From assembly GCA_039105265.1 (NCBI GenBank), contig JAPFFF010000011.1:4216001-4280000 (forward strand): 64,000 nucleotides of DNA. The letters are read 5' to 3'. Positions 6,676-16,390 of this stretch are shown in pieces. The notes beneath the pieces were generated by a model that saw only the letters and a program-made list of their open reading frames with translations, made no database searches and was not told the DNA's origin. The position numbers and the translations under genes are program-made. This stretch comes from Tritrichomonas musculus (Eukaryota; Parabasalia; Tritrichomonadida; Tritrichomonadidae). Numbering within the stretch: the first letter of the stretch is position 1; each line of letters begins with the position of its first letter.

Positions 6676-9600
6676 TTACTCTTTGAATACACAAACAATA
6701 TTATCATTTATTTTTGCAGTTATGATTCCAATTGTTAAACGTCTTATTTTTGATGTTATTGGAGTATTTTCATCAAGAACTTTGATTTGATTATCTTCAT
6801 CAATATAAATTTCATCACCTATTTCAAACCTTGATGAATCATCAATTTTGACCAAATAATCACCATGACTTGCAAAAGTAATTGAATTATTTTCTTCGTC
6901 AATTCGAACACAAATTCCAATAAATTCTTTCCAAGTACCTGTAGTTTTCACTGAACAAATACAATCTGTTGAATCTTTTTCGGTTGATTCAATCCATTGA
7001 TTATCAACATTCTTATAAACTTTTCCTGTAATAAATACTGGTTTTCCTATTTCAAAATCATCAATAATATCTTCAATTGGAGCATAATGTGTGATTGTTG
7101 TGTTTGATTGCGTACCGTAAATAGCAGCCTTGAATTTTGCTAAATATCCTGGTACCATGATTTGTCTTGAATATATTTGTCTAGCATCTAATAATTCTTG
7201 AGTAGTTGTCCAATTTTTTTCAGCCATTGGAACACGATATGTAAGTGGTCTTCCTGATGATAAATCAAGAATTTCTTCATAATACGCTGAATATTGAAAA
7301 TTATCAAAATATATAGTTCTTTGATATAATAATATTACTATGTTATGGGGATTTGCAGCTGTATCATAAAATAATATCCTTATTTCATTTCTTTCTGCAT
7401 TATTACCAACTACGTATTCCAGTTGAATTGTGTTATTTATAATTTTTAGAAGATGAATTGATATATCAGCACCCTCCGTAAATGGACCGCAATCAATTGC
7501 ACATTTTTTTATTAGTTGTTCTTCTGTTATAATGTTTGACTTCAATGCAAATTTTTCATCACAATCTACCTTATCATAATAAGTTGAATCCAATTGTTCA
7601 ACAAGACTATCATAATGATTATCTAATTGAGTTATTTTTGTTTCTGTTTCACTTTTCAACGCAAACTCATTCTTTGCATAATTCAATGAGCACACTGATC
7701 CGTCATCATCACCCATCTTTATGTAGATTTGTGATATAGTTATGAATGTAGGTTCTGATTGCTCTTTAGTGCAAAATGAGCCTTGTACGGATTGTGGTTG
7801 ATGTCTGTAATAGATTTCATGATTAGTTGATTTATTCCTAAACAACATACATGTTTTGTATTTATTTGTTTCCTCTTCTCCAACATAAGTGTACAAACCT
7901 TTGTAATTAACACTTGATTGACCGTCAAATGAATCAACACTGAACTCCATGTATAAGTCATGTGTCTTTACTGTATCTAAGTATTTATTCCATATTTCAT
8001 CAACATAACTGTCTGACACCACTTCTAAAGGGATATCGGTTAATTTGATGACAGATTCCTTCATCAACGCTTCACTTTTCAATGCATAATTTGACAAATC
8101 CATAGGTTCAGGAATCTCACTTTTCAATGCATAATTGGCCAAATCAACAGGTTCAGGAATTTCACTTTTTAATGCTATTTTATCTTGCTTCAATATTTTT
8201 TCCGCTAATATTAATTTGGTATCAAAAGAGTCTTCCCCATTATCGATGTAAAAGCATTGACCAAATCTATCGCTTTTATAATAGGTCAAGTTATAGGTTG
8301 TTCCATCAATTTCAACATCGACATTAACTCCATCTTCAGTAATAACACCATCATAGTCAAACAAATAATCAAACTCTTTTACAAAGCCATCGTTATTTGA
8401 TATTGTTCCAACAAGGCGAATTCCCCTAGTCAATGTTATTTTGACTTCCCACGATCCTGAATTATCTTGGACATTTTCAAAAGGCACATCGACTGCATCT
8501 TTATATATCAAATCATTTTTGCTTCGATATTTTGCATCCGCTTCTTCTTTCGTATACAATTCTTCAATATTTGGTTTCTTAGCTAATTCTTGTTGAATAG
8601 TTTCTAAAGCAGTATTTACTTCGTCAGTTGTTGGATATTCAAGACTCAACATTGCAACATCATTTTGATGACTATTTACTGCTAATGCATTTATTTTTTC
8701 ATCTAAAGCTTCAATATCAGATAGAAAAGCAATATCAGCTGGAGTTTTCTCAACTAAAAGTCTAATAAATGTATTCTTTTCAATAACACAACCAATTAAT
8801 TTAGCATCTGTATTTTCTCCAGTCAAGGTAATTGTTTTTCCTGATTTATCAATCCATGATAAATATTTTGTACGATATTCTTCAGATTTTGGAAGACCTT
8901 CAATTGTGATGCTATCTATTGTTGTTGTTGTATCAACTCCTTTATAATCTGTTATTGTACCTTGTTCAATTTTGATATAAACTCGTTTTTGACCTTCAGA
9001 GGTGAATAATTTAAATACACAAATACCATTTTTTAATTCTTCTTCTGCAGTTAAAATTATTGGAACATCCATTTCATTAACTTTGATAACTATATCAATT
9101 GTATCCATTCTTGTTAATTCACTTCTTGAAATATAATCATTATCCATTTCCTCAATTTTATCTACAATTTTCAATAATGGTTTCTTCATTGAATCTCTAA
9201 ATGAATAACATAATTGTTTTCCACCACCTACTGTTAAAATTTGTTCTTCTTCTTTTTCATCAAATATTGGAATTGTTGTTGCACCAGATTCACACCAATT
9301 TCTTACACCAGATAATGAAACTCCATCACTTCTTGATAAATCTGCTAATTCCATTTCTGCATTTGATTCTACCCAAGCTTTCCACATATTACTAACAACA
9401 CCAGAAATACTTTTTATACCAAATGATATACCTTTTGCACTAAAACCTATCAAACCAGCTACCATTTGAATATTTTGTCTTAATCTAATTTTATCAACAT
9501 CAGCTTCTAATTTTTCAGTTATTTTTTCAGTTAGAGTCATTCTTGTTTTTAAATTTTCAACGGATTTATCTAAATTATCAACATCAACAGAAACAACATC

Positions 9601-11142
9601 AATCGTATTTGAAACTAAATTTAAATCTGATCTCATTGTTGTAATATTGTCAGCTGTAATAATTTTTGATGAAGTTATGTTGTAATCAGTATATAAAGTT
9701 GTTGCTGCATTTGGATTTGGACTCACTTCATAATATTGTTGATTAATTATATATTCAAATGGATTAGTATTTTTATCCCAATTAATTTCTTCAATTGGAT
9801 CTACTAAATCTTTTCTTAAATATAATACTAAATCTTGATTCTCAATACCATGTCGAGATGAATAATCATAAGTTAATTTTTCAATTGTATCTAAATCACC
9901 TTTTAAACTCATATAATTTTTATCATAATCAGCAGTACCTGTATACAAATTTTCAGGAATAAAACTTAATCGATTATTATATTTTGGAGAATCAATTTTG
10001 AAATCTAAATATACTCTTTCCCAATTTGAAAAATTCAAACTATCTTTTTTCGTTGAATAACCATTTATATAAGCATGAACCGAAGCACAATTATAAATAA
10101 CATCACCTTCTAAATATTTTGGTAACCAAACTTCAACATCAAAATTTAAACCATATTTATCACCTTTTTCGATTGTACCATCTTTTAATAATACTTTTGA
10201 TTCAATATCCCAAATTCTTTTTAATTTTTCAAAGATGTTTGTTTCCCATTCGTTCTGATTAGTACCTACCAAAATATTTATTGGAGTTCTTTTAATCATA
10301 ATTAACGCTCCATCTCTTTCTTGATATTTTGTTTGACTTTTACCTGATTCTTGTTCATTTCTTTTATTTATAATTTTACCATTTATTCGACCTTTAATAT
10401 TATTCCCAGTCCATCTTCCATTACTATAAATATAAGTCCAAATATTTCCAAAACAATGTTCTTTAAATTCAAATTTTAAACCGTCAGGAATACTATAATC
10501 AGTAGGAATTGTCCATTTCATTGTATATACATCAATATTATCAGTCAATGTTTCTTCGGTTATGACACTTGGTTTGTATAAATATAAGTTATCAGATTCA
10601 TGTAATTTCAAACTATTTCTCGAATCTATGATATCACATTTGATGGAAGGTAATGTTGATTTCAAATGTGTTAATGGTAATTGATAAATAATACTAATTT
10701 CACCATTAATGTACAAAGATTTCAAATCAAGATTTAAATTCTTATCAACTTTTATGTATGGAGTTGTTGATGTTTCTTCAGTAATTGTCACTTTTTTATC
10801 TTCAGCAGCTGTTACACATGGACATACGAAATTTTTATTCAAAACATAAATTGATAATTGATAAATATATTTTCCTTCACTATCTAAGAAAACATTCTTT
10901 CTCAAATTGATTTTAAATACTTCTGTCTTATCATCGATTTGTAATAGTTTTGTTATATCATCATCATTCATTTGTATATTTAATTTTTCATCTTCAACCG
11001 TTAATGCATCTCTAGTAACATGATAATCAGAAAAACCTTCAACAGTTTCAAACTCATTCGATTTTGATGTTAACAATTGAGAACCTAAATATGTTTTACC
11101 ATCTACTTTAAATTGAATATCGCCTTTAAATTTGGTTAGCAT
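6676..11142 (-). CDS. Large fibre-like Polinton protein, 1488 aa
   Basis: The product has a beta-rich N-terminal half and then a heptad-rich segment (~505-560, including VDNLDKSVENLKTRM and KITEKLEADVDKIRL) typical of a trimeric coiled coil. A Gly/Ile hydrophobic stretch follows (~562-590, VAGLIGFSAKGISFGIKSI). The C-terminal half carries repeated ALKSE elements, including two 15-residue units (YALKSEIPEPVDLAN type, ~1010-1045). YALKSE-like repeats with short coils are characteristic of phage and large-virus tail-fibre and adhesin proteins, where they mark collar segments between knobs. This product is therefore best read as a virion fibre or attachment protein. It heads a leftward group with three smaller coiled-coil or beta-rich genes. 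The fibre call rests on architecture, not on a recognised homologue. Confidence 0.7.
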   Translation of the reverse strand: MLTKFKGDIQFKVDGKTYLGSQLLTSKSNEFETVEGFSDYHVTRDALTVEDEKLNIQMNDDDITKLLQIDDKTEVFKINLRKNVFLDSEGKYIYQLSIYVLNKNFVCPCVTAAEDKKVTITEETSTTPYIKVDKNLNLDLKSLYINGEISIIYQLPLTHLKSTLPSIKCDIIDSRNSLKLHESDNLYLYKPSVITEETLTDNIDVYTMKWTIPTDYSIPDGLKFEFKEHCFGNIWTYIYSNGRWTGNNIKGRINGKIINKRNEQESGKSQTKYQERDGALIMIKRTPINILVGTNQNEWETNIFEKLKRIWDIESKVLLKDGTIEKGDKYGLNFDVEVWLPKYLEGDVIYNCASVHAYINGYSTKKDSLNFSNWERVYLDFKIDSPKYNNRLSFIPENLYTGTADYDKNYMSLKGDLDTIEKLTYDYSSRHGIENQDLVLYLRKDLVDPIEEINWDKNTNPFEYIINQQYYEVSPNPNAATTLYTDYNITSSKIITADNITTMRSDLNLVSNTIDVVSVDVDNLDKSVENLKTRMTLTEKITEKLEADVDKIRLRQNIQMVAGLIGFSAKGISFGIKSISGVVSNMWKAWVESNAEMELADLSRSDGVSLSGVRNWCESGATTIPIFDEKEEEQILTVGGGKQLCYSFRDSMKKPLLKIVDKIEEMDNDYISRSELTRMDTIDIVIKVNEMDVPIILTAEEELKNGICVFKLFTSEGQKRVYIKIEQGTITDYKGVDTTTTIDSITIEGLPKSEEYRTKYLSWIDKSGKTITLTGENTDAKLIGCVIEKNTFIRLLVEKTPADIAFLSDIEALDEKINALAVNSHQNDVAMLSLEYPTTDEVNTALETIQQELAKKPNIEELYTKEEADAKYRSKNDLIYKDAVDVPFENVQDNSGSWEVKITLTRGIRLVGTISNNDGFVKEFDYLFDYDGVITEDGVNVDVEIDGTTYNLTYYKSDRFGQCFYIDNGEDSFDTKLILAEKILKQDKIALKSEIPEPVDLANYALKSEIPEPMDLSNYALKSEALMKESVIKLTDIPLEVVSDSYVDEIWNKYLDTVKTHDLYMEFSVDSFDGQSSVNYKGLYTYVGEEETNKYKTCMLFRNKSTNHEIYYRHQPQSVQGSFCTKEQSEPTFITISQIYIKMGDDDGSVCSLNYAKNEFALKSETETKITQLDNHYDSLVEQLDSTYYDKVDCDEKFALKSNIITEEQLIKKCAIDCGPFTEGADISIHLLKIINNTIQLEYVVGNNAERNEIRILFYDTAANPHNIVILLYQRTIYFDNFQYSAYYEEILDLSSGRPLTYRVPMAEKNWTTTQELLDARQIYSRQIMVPGYLAKFKAAIYGTQSNTTITHYAPIEDIIDDFEIGKPVFITGKVYKNVDNQWIESTEKDSTDCICSVKTTGTWKEFIGICVRIDEENNSITFASHGDYLVKIDDSSRFEIGDEIYIDEDNQIKVLDENTPITSKIRRLTIGIITAKINDNIVCVFKE
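8073..8162 (-). repeat. Two 45-bp tandem units coding ALKSEIPEP-type repeats
   Basis: Two adjacent 45-bp units inside the fibre-like gene code 15-residue blocks differing at only a few residues (EPVDLANY versus EPMDLSNY). A third, partial ALKSE element follows on each side. The pattern points to local duplication of a fibre-shaft or collar module. Confidence 0.85.
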
Positions 11143-11168
11143 TTTTACTTTTGCAACAAAAATAATAT

Positions 11169-12878
11169 TTACTCAATTGTGGAACATTTTTCTTCTAATA
11201 ACTGAATTCTACTATCATAAAATTTATCACATTCAATATTTTTAGTTTTATCTTCTAAGATCTTAATTCGATTCTCGGTTGTCAAATTTTCAAAAGTTAG
11301 ATCAGTTTCAATATTTTTACATTTTCGTTCCAAAGCAGTTAATTTGTCATCTGATACTGTTCCACTACCTCCACATTGACATTGATTCTCTTCTAATCGA
11401 GATAAATCTTCTGAAAGACCAGCACAAAATGACCAAATCTCTTTGATTCCTTGATTTAACCATTTTAATTGATCTAGTTCTTCGTCTTGCCATTTCTTTA
11501 ATTTTTCTTCCAATGTTAATACAACTGGTTTTTCCTCATTTAATGCCAATGTTTGAGCTTTATTATTTATGACAAAACCTTCTTTATTTCGATATTCTTG
11601 ACTCTCAGTAGTATCAGCAGAAAATACATTTCCAATTTGATCAACATTTGATTCTAAAGTTGATACCCTTTCAGTATAATTTTTCATTGTATTTTCTAAA
11701 TTTGTTATTCTAGTTAATGTATCAAAATCTATAGAACCTCCTGATGATGATGACCCAAGAGTGGCCAAATAATTTTTGAAATTCTCATTTGCAGGTAATT
11801 GATAATATACAATAATTCGATTATCTAATTCAATATCAGGTTCTATATTTTCTTCTTGATCTTCCCAAAAATTCAAATCATTTTCATCTTCTAACATTTT
11901 TAAATTAAATGTACCAATTATTTGAATCATTACTTTATCAACATTTGCATCTTTTGTTATTGAATATGTATATAATTTTGATGACAAATTTGATTCAATT
12001 TGATTAGAACTAATTTGAACATCAAATACTAAATCAATATTTGATAATGCATAACCTAATTTAGTTATATCTCTTTCTCTTTCGAAAACATGAATTATTA
12101 AATGATCAGCATGATAATGATCAATTCCTTTTAATTCAATATTTAAGATCGTATTTGAATTAGAATCAATTGAATAAGTACAAGTTTTAAATGCATGTCT
12201 ACCATGATCGTCAAATATTTCAGAACCATGTTGTTCAAAATTAACAAAACCATAAGCAGCTAATTCTTGAGGTTTTAAAGGTTTTAACGGAATTGAGTTT
12301 TTCATTGATTCTGCAAATATTGAATTTCTAAATATTAATCCTAATTGTTTATTTGTCAGATGATTATTTTCTAAATCTTGATCAGTTTCATTTAAAGCAT
12401 TATAAGTAAGATTAATATAATCAAAAATTCGATCAATAATTTGATGTTCAGCTTCTCGTTCTGCATTCATTTTGTCTAAATCTATTTCATCAAAAACTTC
12501 AGAATATGTTTGGGGTTGAACTGATCGAAACGTTGTTCCTTTCTTTTTGTTTTTTCCAATTTGAGCTGTATCAACAACTTTTTGAGTATAATAATTATCA
12601 ACAATTTGTTGATTTGTCCATTGATGAATCGCCGTAAAAGCGGATGATGTCAATACGATATATTTATTATCGGCTCTTTTGTACCGAATTGCCCAACCTT
12701 TTGGAAAATAAACTAAATCATTACAGGTTAGAGTTGTATGTTTTGTCGCCGCAACATCACCGTCCTCATCTTTTTCTTCCCAATCAAGAGTTTCAATAGT
12801 AAAATGTTTTAATTTTTCAAGAACGTCTTGATCAATTCCGTTAAATGACGATTTTAAATTGTTAAGAACCGTTTTCAT
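11169..12878 (-). CDS. Fibre- or baseplate-like structural Polinton protein, 569 aa
   Basis: An ATG-started gene 26 bp upstream (in transcription) of the 1488-codon fibre gene and 1 bp after the stop of the preceding 133-codon gene, so the block is very compact. The first ~370 residues are mixed alpha/beta with beta-rich stretches. A Gly/Ser linker follows (LGSSSSGGSIDF, ~375-386). The C-terminal ~180 residues hold three heptad-rich coils (TRITNLENTMKNYTERVSTL; LSRLEENQCQCGGSG; LEDKTKNIECDKF), with a CQCGG turn between two of them. The globular head plus trimeric-coil tail resembles fibre-anchoring proteins. It probably pairs with the other coiled-coil genes beside it. No homologue is recognised with certainty. 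Confidence 0.65.
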   Translation of the reverse strand: MKTVLNNLKSSFNGIDQDVLEKLKHFTIETLDWEEKDEDGDVAATKHTTLTCNDLVYFPKGWAIRYKRADNKYIVLTSSAFTAIHQWTNQQIVDNYYTQKVVDTAQIGKNKKKGTTFRSVQPQTYSEVFDEIDLDKMNAEREAEHQIIDRIFDYINLTYNALNETDQDLENNHLTNKQLGLIFRNSIFAESMKNSIPLKPLKPQELAAYGFVNFEQHGSEIFDDHGRHAFKTCTYSIDSNSNTILNIELKGIDHYHADHLIIHVFERERDITKLGYALSNIDLVFDVQISSNQIESNLSSKLYTYSITKDANVDKVMIQIIGTFNLKMLEDENDLNFWEDQEENIEPDIELDNRIIVYYQLPANENFKNYLATLGSSSSGGSIDFDTLTRITNLENTMKNYTERVSTLESNVDQIGNVFSADTTESQEYRNKEGFVINNKAQTLALNEEKPVVLTLEEKLKKWQDEELDQLKWLNQGIKEIWSFCAGLSEDLSRLEENQCQCGGSGTVSDDKLTALERKCKNIETDLTFENLTTENRIKILEDKTKNIECDKFYDSRIQLLEEKCSTIE

Positions 12879-12879
12879 A

Positions 12880-13281
12880 TTATTTATATCTGACTGGATT
12901 TAATTGATCAACAACCGTTTTCAAATTTGAATATGACCGAGCAAGTGAATTCATGGTTAATCTAACATTGCGAGCATTGGCTGGATTATTTGAACCATCT
13001 CCATACCAGATTCCGTTTGGAAAATAGGATTCTACTGGAAATTCTAATTTGGTTGATGCTGTTGTTTCGCTTCCTAATTTCAATTCTTTTTTCTCAACTT
13101 CTTTCAAATCAATATATTTCAAACAAATATCATTACTCCGAACTCCGTATAGTTGTGCTTTTCCGTCTGTAATATCTTTCGACGGTGTTCCTTTTGGATA
13201 ATATTGTAATTGAAAATTTGCTGTTGAATTTCCATCGTCGTGGAAATGCTGAATCCTATTGATTATTTGATGTGAGCTCAT
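12880..13281 (-). CDS. Hypothetical 133-aa beta-rich Polinton protein
   Basis: A leftward ATG-started gene whose stop lies one base before the ATG of the 569-codon gene. The sequence is strand-rich with many Asn, Ser and Gly residues (NSTANFQLQYYPKGTPSKD; FPVESYFPNGIWYGDGSNN) and ends in VVDQLNPVRYK. A small beta-sandwich or a virion-associated adaptor is plausible. There is no signal or membrane segment. The 118 bp before its start (13282-13399) hold no further ATG-started frame of useful length. Its function is inferred only from its place in the structural block. Confidence 0.6.
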   Translation of the reverse strand: MSSHQIINRIQHFHDDGNSTANFQLQYYPKGTPSKDITDGKAQLYGVRSNDICLKYIDLKEVEKKELKLGSETTASTKLEFPVESYFPNGIWYGDGSNNPANARNVRLTMNSLARSYSNLKTVVDQLNPVRYK

Positions 13282-13399
13282 ATAATTCTTACTATTAGGT
13301 TTTTGGAAAAACCAAAGAGTATCAATATAAGTGATTAACTTCGGTAAATAGATTTTTTGAATGATCTCTTTTGTCTTATCGTCTTTGACTTTTTCTTGC

Positions 13400-13993
13400 T
13401 CAACATATATTCAATCCATTTAAGAATTTCCACATTGTTTCAGTTATTGTTGGAATTTGACTTTCGGTAGTTGCAATTAGATTTTGAAGTTCTGTTTTCA
13501 ATGTTTCTCTTGCTCTTGCTTCAGATATTAATGATGTATTCGTATTTGATTTAAATGTATTATAGTCAGTTAGATGATTATTCAAATTTGTTTCCACAGT
13601 TGTGGTTTTTGTTTTATTTTCGTTCAAATCTGTTGTTAGAGTATCAATTTGAGCTTTATTGGCATTAATAGATGTTGTTAAATTTGTTTTGATTGCATTA
13701 TCTTTTGTATCCATTGTTCTTTCTAATTCATCTTTATCTGTTGCTTTTATTTTTCCAATATCTTCATAAATATTTTTTAACGATTTTGTTTGACCTTCAG
13801 CAATTGGCCATTTAAAATTTTCTGGTTGTTTTATTTCAGCTTTCTCATCTATTCTAAATGTTCCATTAACTGATAATCCAGTTGCAGTACCAAAATTTTT
13901 CCTGAGAAATATACTAGTATCAATTGCAGGTCCTCCTCCACCTCCTACTTTTGCAAAATTTTCAAAATCTGTATCGGTCCAAACACCTGTCAT
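13400..13993 (-). CDS. Coiled-coil fibre-like Polinton protein, 197 aa
   Basis: The first ATG in the frame gives MTGVWTDTDFENFAKVGGGGGP and 197 codons; the open frame continues upstream without an ATG into the neighbouring gene. After a short N-terminal motif and a Gly run (~17-21) comes a small beta region containing the FRID string. Then a long heptad region (~85-180) is rich in Thr, Asn and Leu (KAQIDTLTTDLNENKTKTTT; LISEARARETLKTELQNLI). This is the classic layout of a short trimeric fibre: anchoring head, Gly hinge and coiled stalk. It sits between the other fibre-like genes and the capsid genes, supporting a surface-spike role. Confidence 0.65.
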   Translation of the reverse strand: MTGVWTDTDFENFAKVGGGGGPAIDTSIFLRKNFGTATGLSVNGTFRIDEKAEIKQPENFKWPIAEGQTKSLKNIYEDIGKIKATDKDELERTMDTKDNAIKTNLTTSINANKAQIDTLTTDLNENKTKTTTVETNLNNHLTDYNTFKSNTNTSLISEARARETLKTELQNLIATTESQIPTITETMWKFLNGLNIC

Positions 13994-14028
13994 TAAATTT
14001 TTATTTTCGCACCAAAAATAAAATTGAT

Positions 14029-14508
14029 TCAATATTCTAATTTTAAGAAAATAATGAAATAATCAGGAACTATTATTTTTCTTGTTCGAGTATCTTTAAA
14101 CCAAACCATAAAGCCTTGTCTCATCTCTGAATCAATTAAATATTTTCTATTATCATCAGGAACTTGTAAATTTGCAACATAAACTAAACTATCACAATAA
14201 TTATTTCGAGGAACAAAACTCGCATGAACGGTATAATTTGATGCAGTATGTCCATCTTTTAATAAATAACAATATTGATAAATGATATATCGTTCTTGAC
14301 CTTGAGTAGGTGTATGAAATTCTGATGGAAATTTATAAACAAATCTATCTTTTTCTAAATAAAAGTTATCAACTGTTAGACATTCATCTAATTTTTGTTT
14401 TTCAGGATTATCTATCTTCCAACCTTGAATTGGATAATAAGTTTTATGAATTTTTGTAGGTTGAATATTTAATCGAGGATCAATGTTATATGAAATTAAT
14501 GTTGACAT
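14029..14508 (-). CDS. Hypothetical 159-aa structural-block Polinton protein
   Basis: The first ATG gives MSTLISYNIDPRLNIQPTKI; an upstream in-frame extension of five codons lacks an ATG. The product is rich in Tyr, Phe and Pro with beta-type alternation (HTASNYTVHASFVPRNNYCD; FMVWFKDTRTRKIIVPDYF), pointing to an all-beta fold such as a jelly roll or sandwich. It lies directly downstream, in transcription, of the two capsid-type genes, 24 bp after the nearer one ends. A minor-capsid (penton-like) role would fit both position and fold type, because Polintons encode a single-jelly-roll penton. However, the sequence alone does not prove it, and length is shorter than usual. Confidence 0.6.
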   Translation of the reverse strand: MSTLISYNIDPRLNIQPTKIHKTYYPIQGWKIDNPEKQKLDECLTVDNFYLEKDRFVYKFPSEFHTPTQGQERYIIYQYCYLLKDGHTASNYTVHASFVPRNNYCDSLVYVANLQVPDDNRKYLIDSEMRQGFMVWFKDTRTRKIIVPDYFIIFLKLEY

Positions 14509-14532
14509 ATTTTTTCTAATCAAATAAAAATT

Positions 14533-16359
14533 TTACTTATAGCCACTTGGTACTCCATCATCATGATATTGAACTCCATCTTGAATTGACCAAGTCCAAT
14601 AAGTATCAGAACAAATCCACATTTCTGGATGAGCTGTATTTAATATAGTATTATCATCTGTATTTGGAAAAGTGTATATATTGTAATGTTCTTCTGGCGC
14701 AATAGAATCTGCTTTGAATCGAATCAAAACTTCATGATTATCTGTATCAACTCCATCAAATACATATCCAGAATTACCTCTCTCTAATTGAAAATTAATT
14801 CCAAAATTTGTATCGTCAAAATATGAATTGACATATTGTGAATAATTATTTTGTAAATCATTCAAAGGTTGAGATATTGATTCTAAATATTCTGGTGTTG
14901 CTTCAATTCCATCTAATTCATTTGCCATTAATTGATATTGAACAAATCTTCCATCCCAAGTATTTTCAAATTCTTTTTGTGGATATAATTTCTTATCAAT
15001 AATTAATTGAACATTTTTATGCATTATATTTCTATAAACAGTATAATCAAAAGGAGACGTTGGAAACATCATTGTTATATTTGTAGCATTAACTAATGGC
15101 ATACTTTTTGAAACATATATTCCTTTTTCTGTTATTGGTTGATCAAAAATTACTCTTCTTAATTCTTGAGCTGGTACAATTAAAGGTTCTTGAAAAGTTG
15201 TCATTAATGATTCTAATACATTTGGTTTAATTCCAAATCCAAACAAATTTGATCTTCCTTCTCTTATTTTTACACTTCTTGGATTATATTGTAATTTATT
15301 ATACATGACTCCAAGTGTCACAAAATTAACCCCAGGAGGATTTAATGCAATTCGTGAATCATATTGATCCAAATCGTATGGGATTGATGATAAACATCTA
15401 AATGTGTTGAATGTATTATTTTGTGTGGCAATTGTTGTTTGGAGAGAATCGACAGACATTGACTGAACAATTAAACCGTATTGATTAATTTGAGAGAAAC
15501 GATTTGTTATTGGAACATCAGGTGCATTATATTCTATTCGGTCCTCAAGGTAGTGAGTCATGGATCTTTTTCCGACATTCTTTGGAGGAACTTGACACCA
15601 AACTAAACCATCTAAACAAAATCTTACTTCTTCTTCTATTTCACCAAGAATTCGATTTGGATATAATCTCCAAGCTTGTAAAACCAATTGATCTGTGAAA
15701 GGAATGTTTAAATCTAATTCAACATGCACCCAAGATTTTTCCCCATTGTCCCAAGCAAGATTCATTATTGGAATATACACTCCACATACGTTTGGAGACA
15801 TTTTGATTACATTTTCATATAATGAATGAGAGTGAGGTGAATTTAATTTTGAATCACGAGAACGAATAGAATTATATGCAAAAGATTCTCGAATCATTTC
15901 TGTTTGATGATAATTTGAAATTAATTTACCGTCAACAAAGAATCTTGCTTCATCAATTATTTCAACAGCATCTTTGAAACCAACAAAGATTTGATTGATC
16001 TGACCTTGATCACTTGGTCGCCAACCACTATGATTTCCGTGTTCATCATACAATTTAAAATACCAATTTTCTTCTTGATCAAATTGATTTTCAAATGCGA
16101 CATCAAATTCAACAATCATTGAAATAAAACCTTTTTCTATTTGTGATATTGTATGATTTGAATGAGTTAACAATATTCTTGTTTTTTCTGATAACTTTTC
16201 TATTGGTAAATCTTTATCATGAAATTCTTCTGAAAATGATGAAAAAGTATTATCTCCTCCATTTTTTGATACCAAATTTCTTAAATGATCATTGAAAAAG
16301 TTTAATATGTCACCTTCATCATTTCCAAAGTTTCTAAATTGAGCGTTTTGATAAGTCAT
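14533..16359 (-). CDS. Major capsid protein-like Polinton gene, copy 1 (608 aa)
   Basis: The start chosen is the ATG of MTYQNAQFRNFGNDEGDIL because it aligns with the start of the neighbouring paralogue; an in-frame ATG 26 codons upstream would overlap that gene's end. Length (~608) and all-beta composition fit the double-jelly-roll major capsid proteins described for Polintons. Stretches strongly shared with the second copy include LQAWRLYPNRILGE, LDGLVWCQVPPKNV, WDGRFVQYQLMANELDG, SGYVFDGVDT and MWICSDTYWTWSIQDGVQY. The N-terminal half carries DAVEII, FFVDGKLIS and a Y(N)SIR segment. The protein would form the main shell of the particle. The capsid assignment is inferred from size, fold type, context and pairing; the paralogy is seen directly. 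Confidence 0.8.
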   Translation of the reverse strand: MTYQNAQFRNFGNDEGDILNFFNDHLRNLVSKNGGDNTFSSFSEEFHDKDLPIEKLSEKTRILLTHSNHTISQIEKGFISMIVEFDVAFENQFDQEENWYFKLYDEHGNHSGWRPSDQGQINQIFVGFKDAVEIIDEARFFVDGKLISNYHQTEMIRESFAYNSIRSRDSKLNSPHSHSLYENVIKMSPNVCGVYIPIMNLAWDNGEKSWVHVELDLNIPFTDQLVLQAWRLYPNRILGEIEEEVRFCLDGLVWCQVPPKNVGKRSMTHYLEDRIEYNAPDVPITNRFSQINQYGLIVQSMSVDSLQTTIATQNNTFNTFRCLSSIPYDLDQYDSRIALNPPGVNFVTLGVMYNKLQYNPRSVKIREGRSNLFGFGIKPNVLESLMTTFQEPLIVPAQELRRVIFDQPITEKGIYVSKSMPLVNATNITMMFPTSPFDYTVYRNIMHKNVQLIIDKKLYPQKEFENTWDGRFVQYQLMANELDGIEATPEYLESISQPLNDLQNNYSQYVNSYFDDTNFGINFQLERGNSGYVFDGVDTDNHEVLIRFKADSIAPEEHYNIYTFPNTDDNTILNTAHPEMWICSDTYWTWSIQDGVQYHDDGVPSGYK

Positions 16360-16390
16360 TTGTTCTTGCAAAAAAAATTTAGATCTTATC

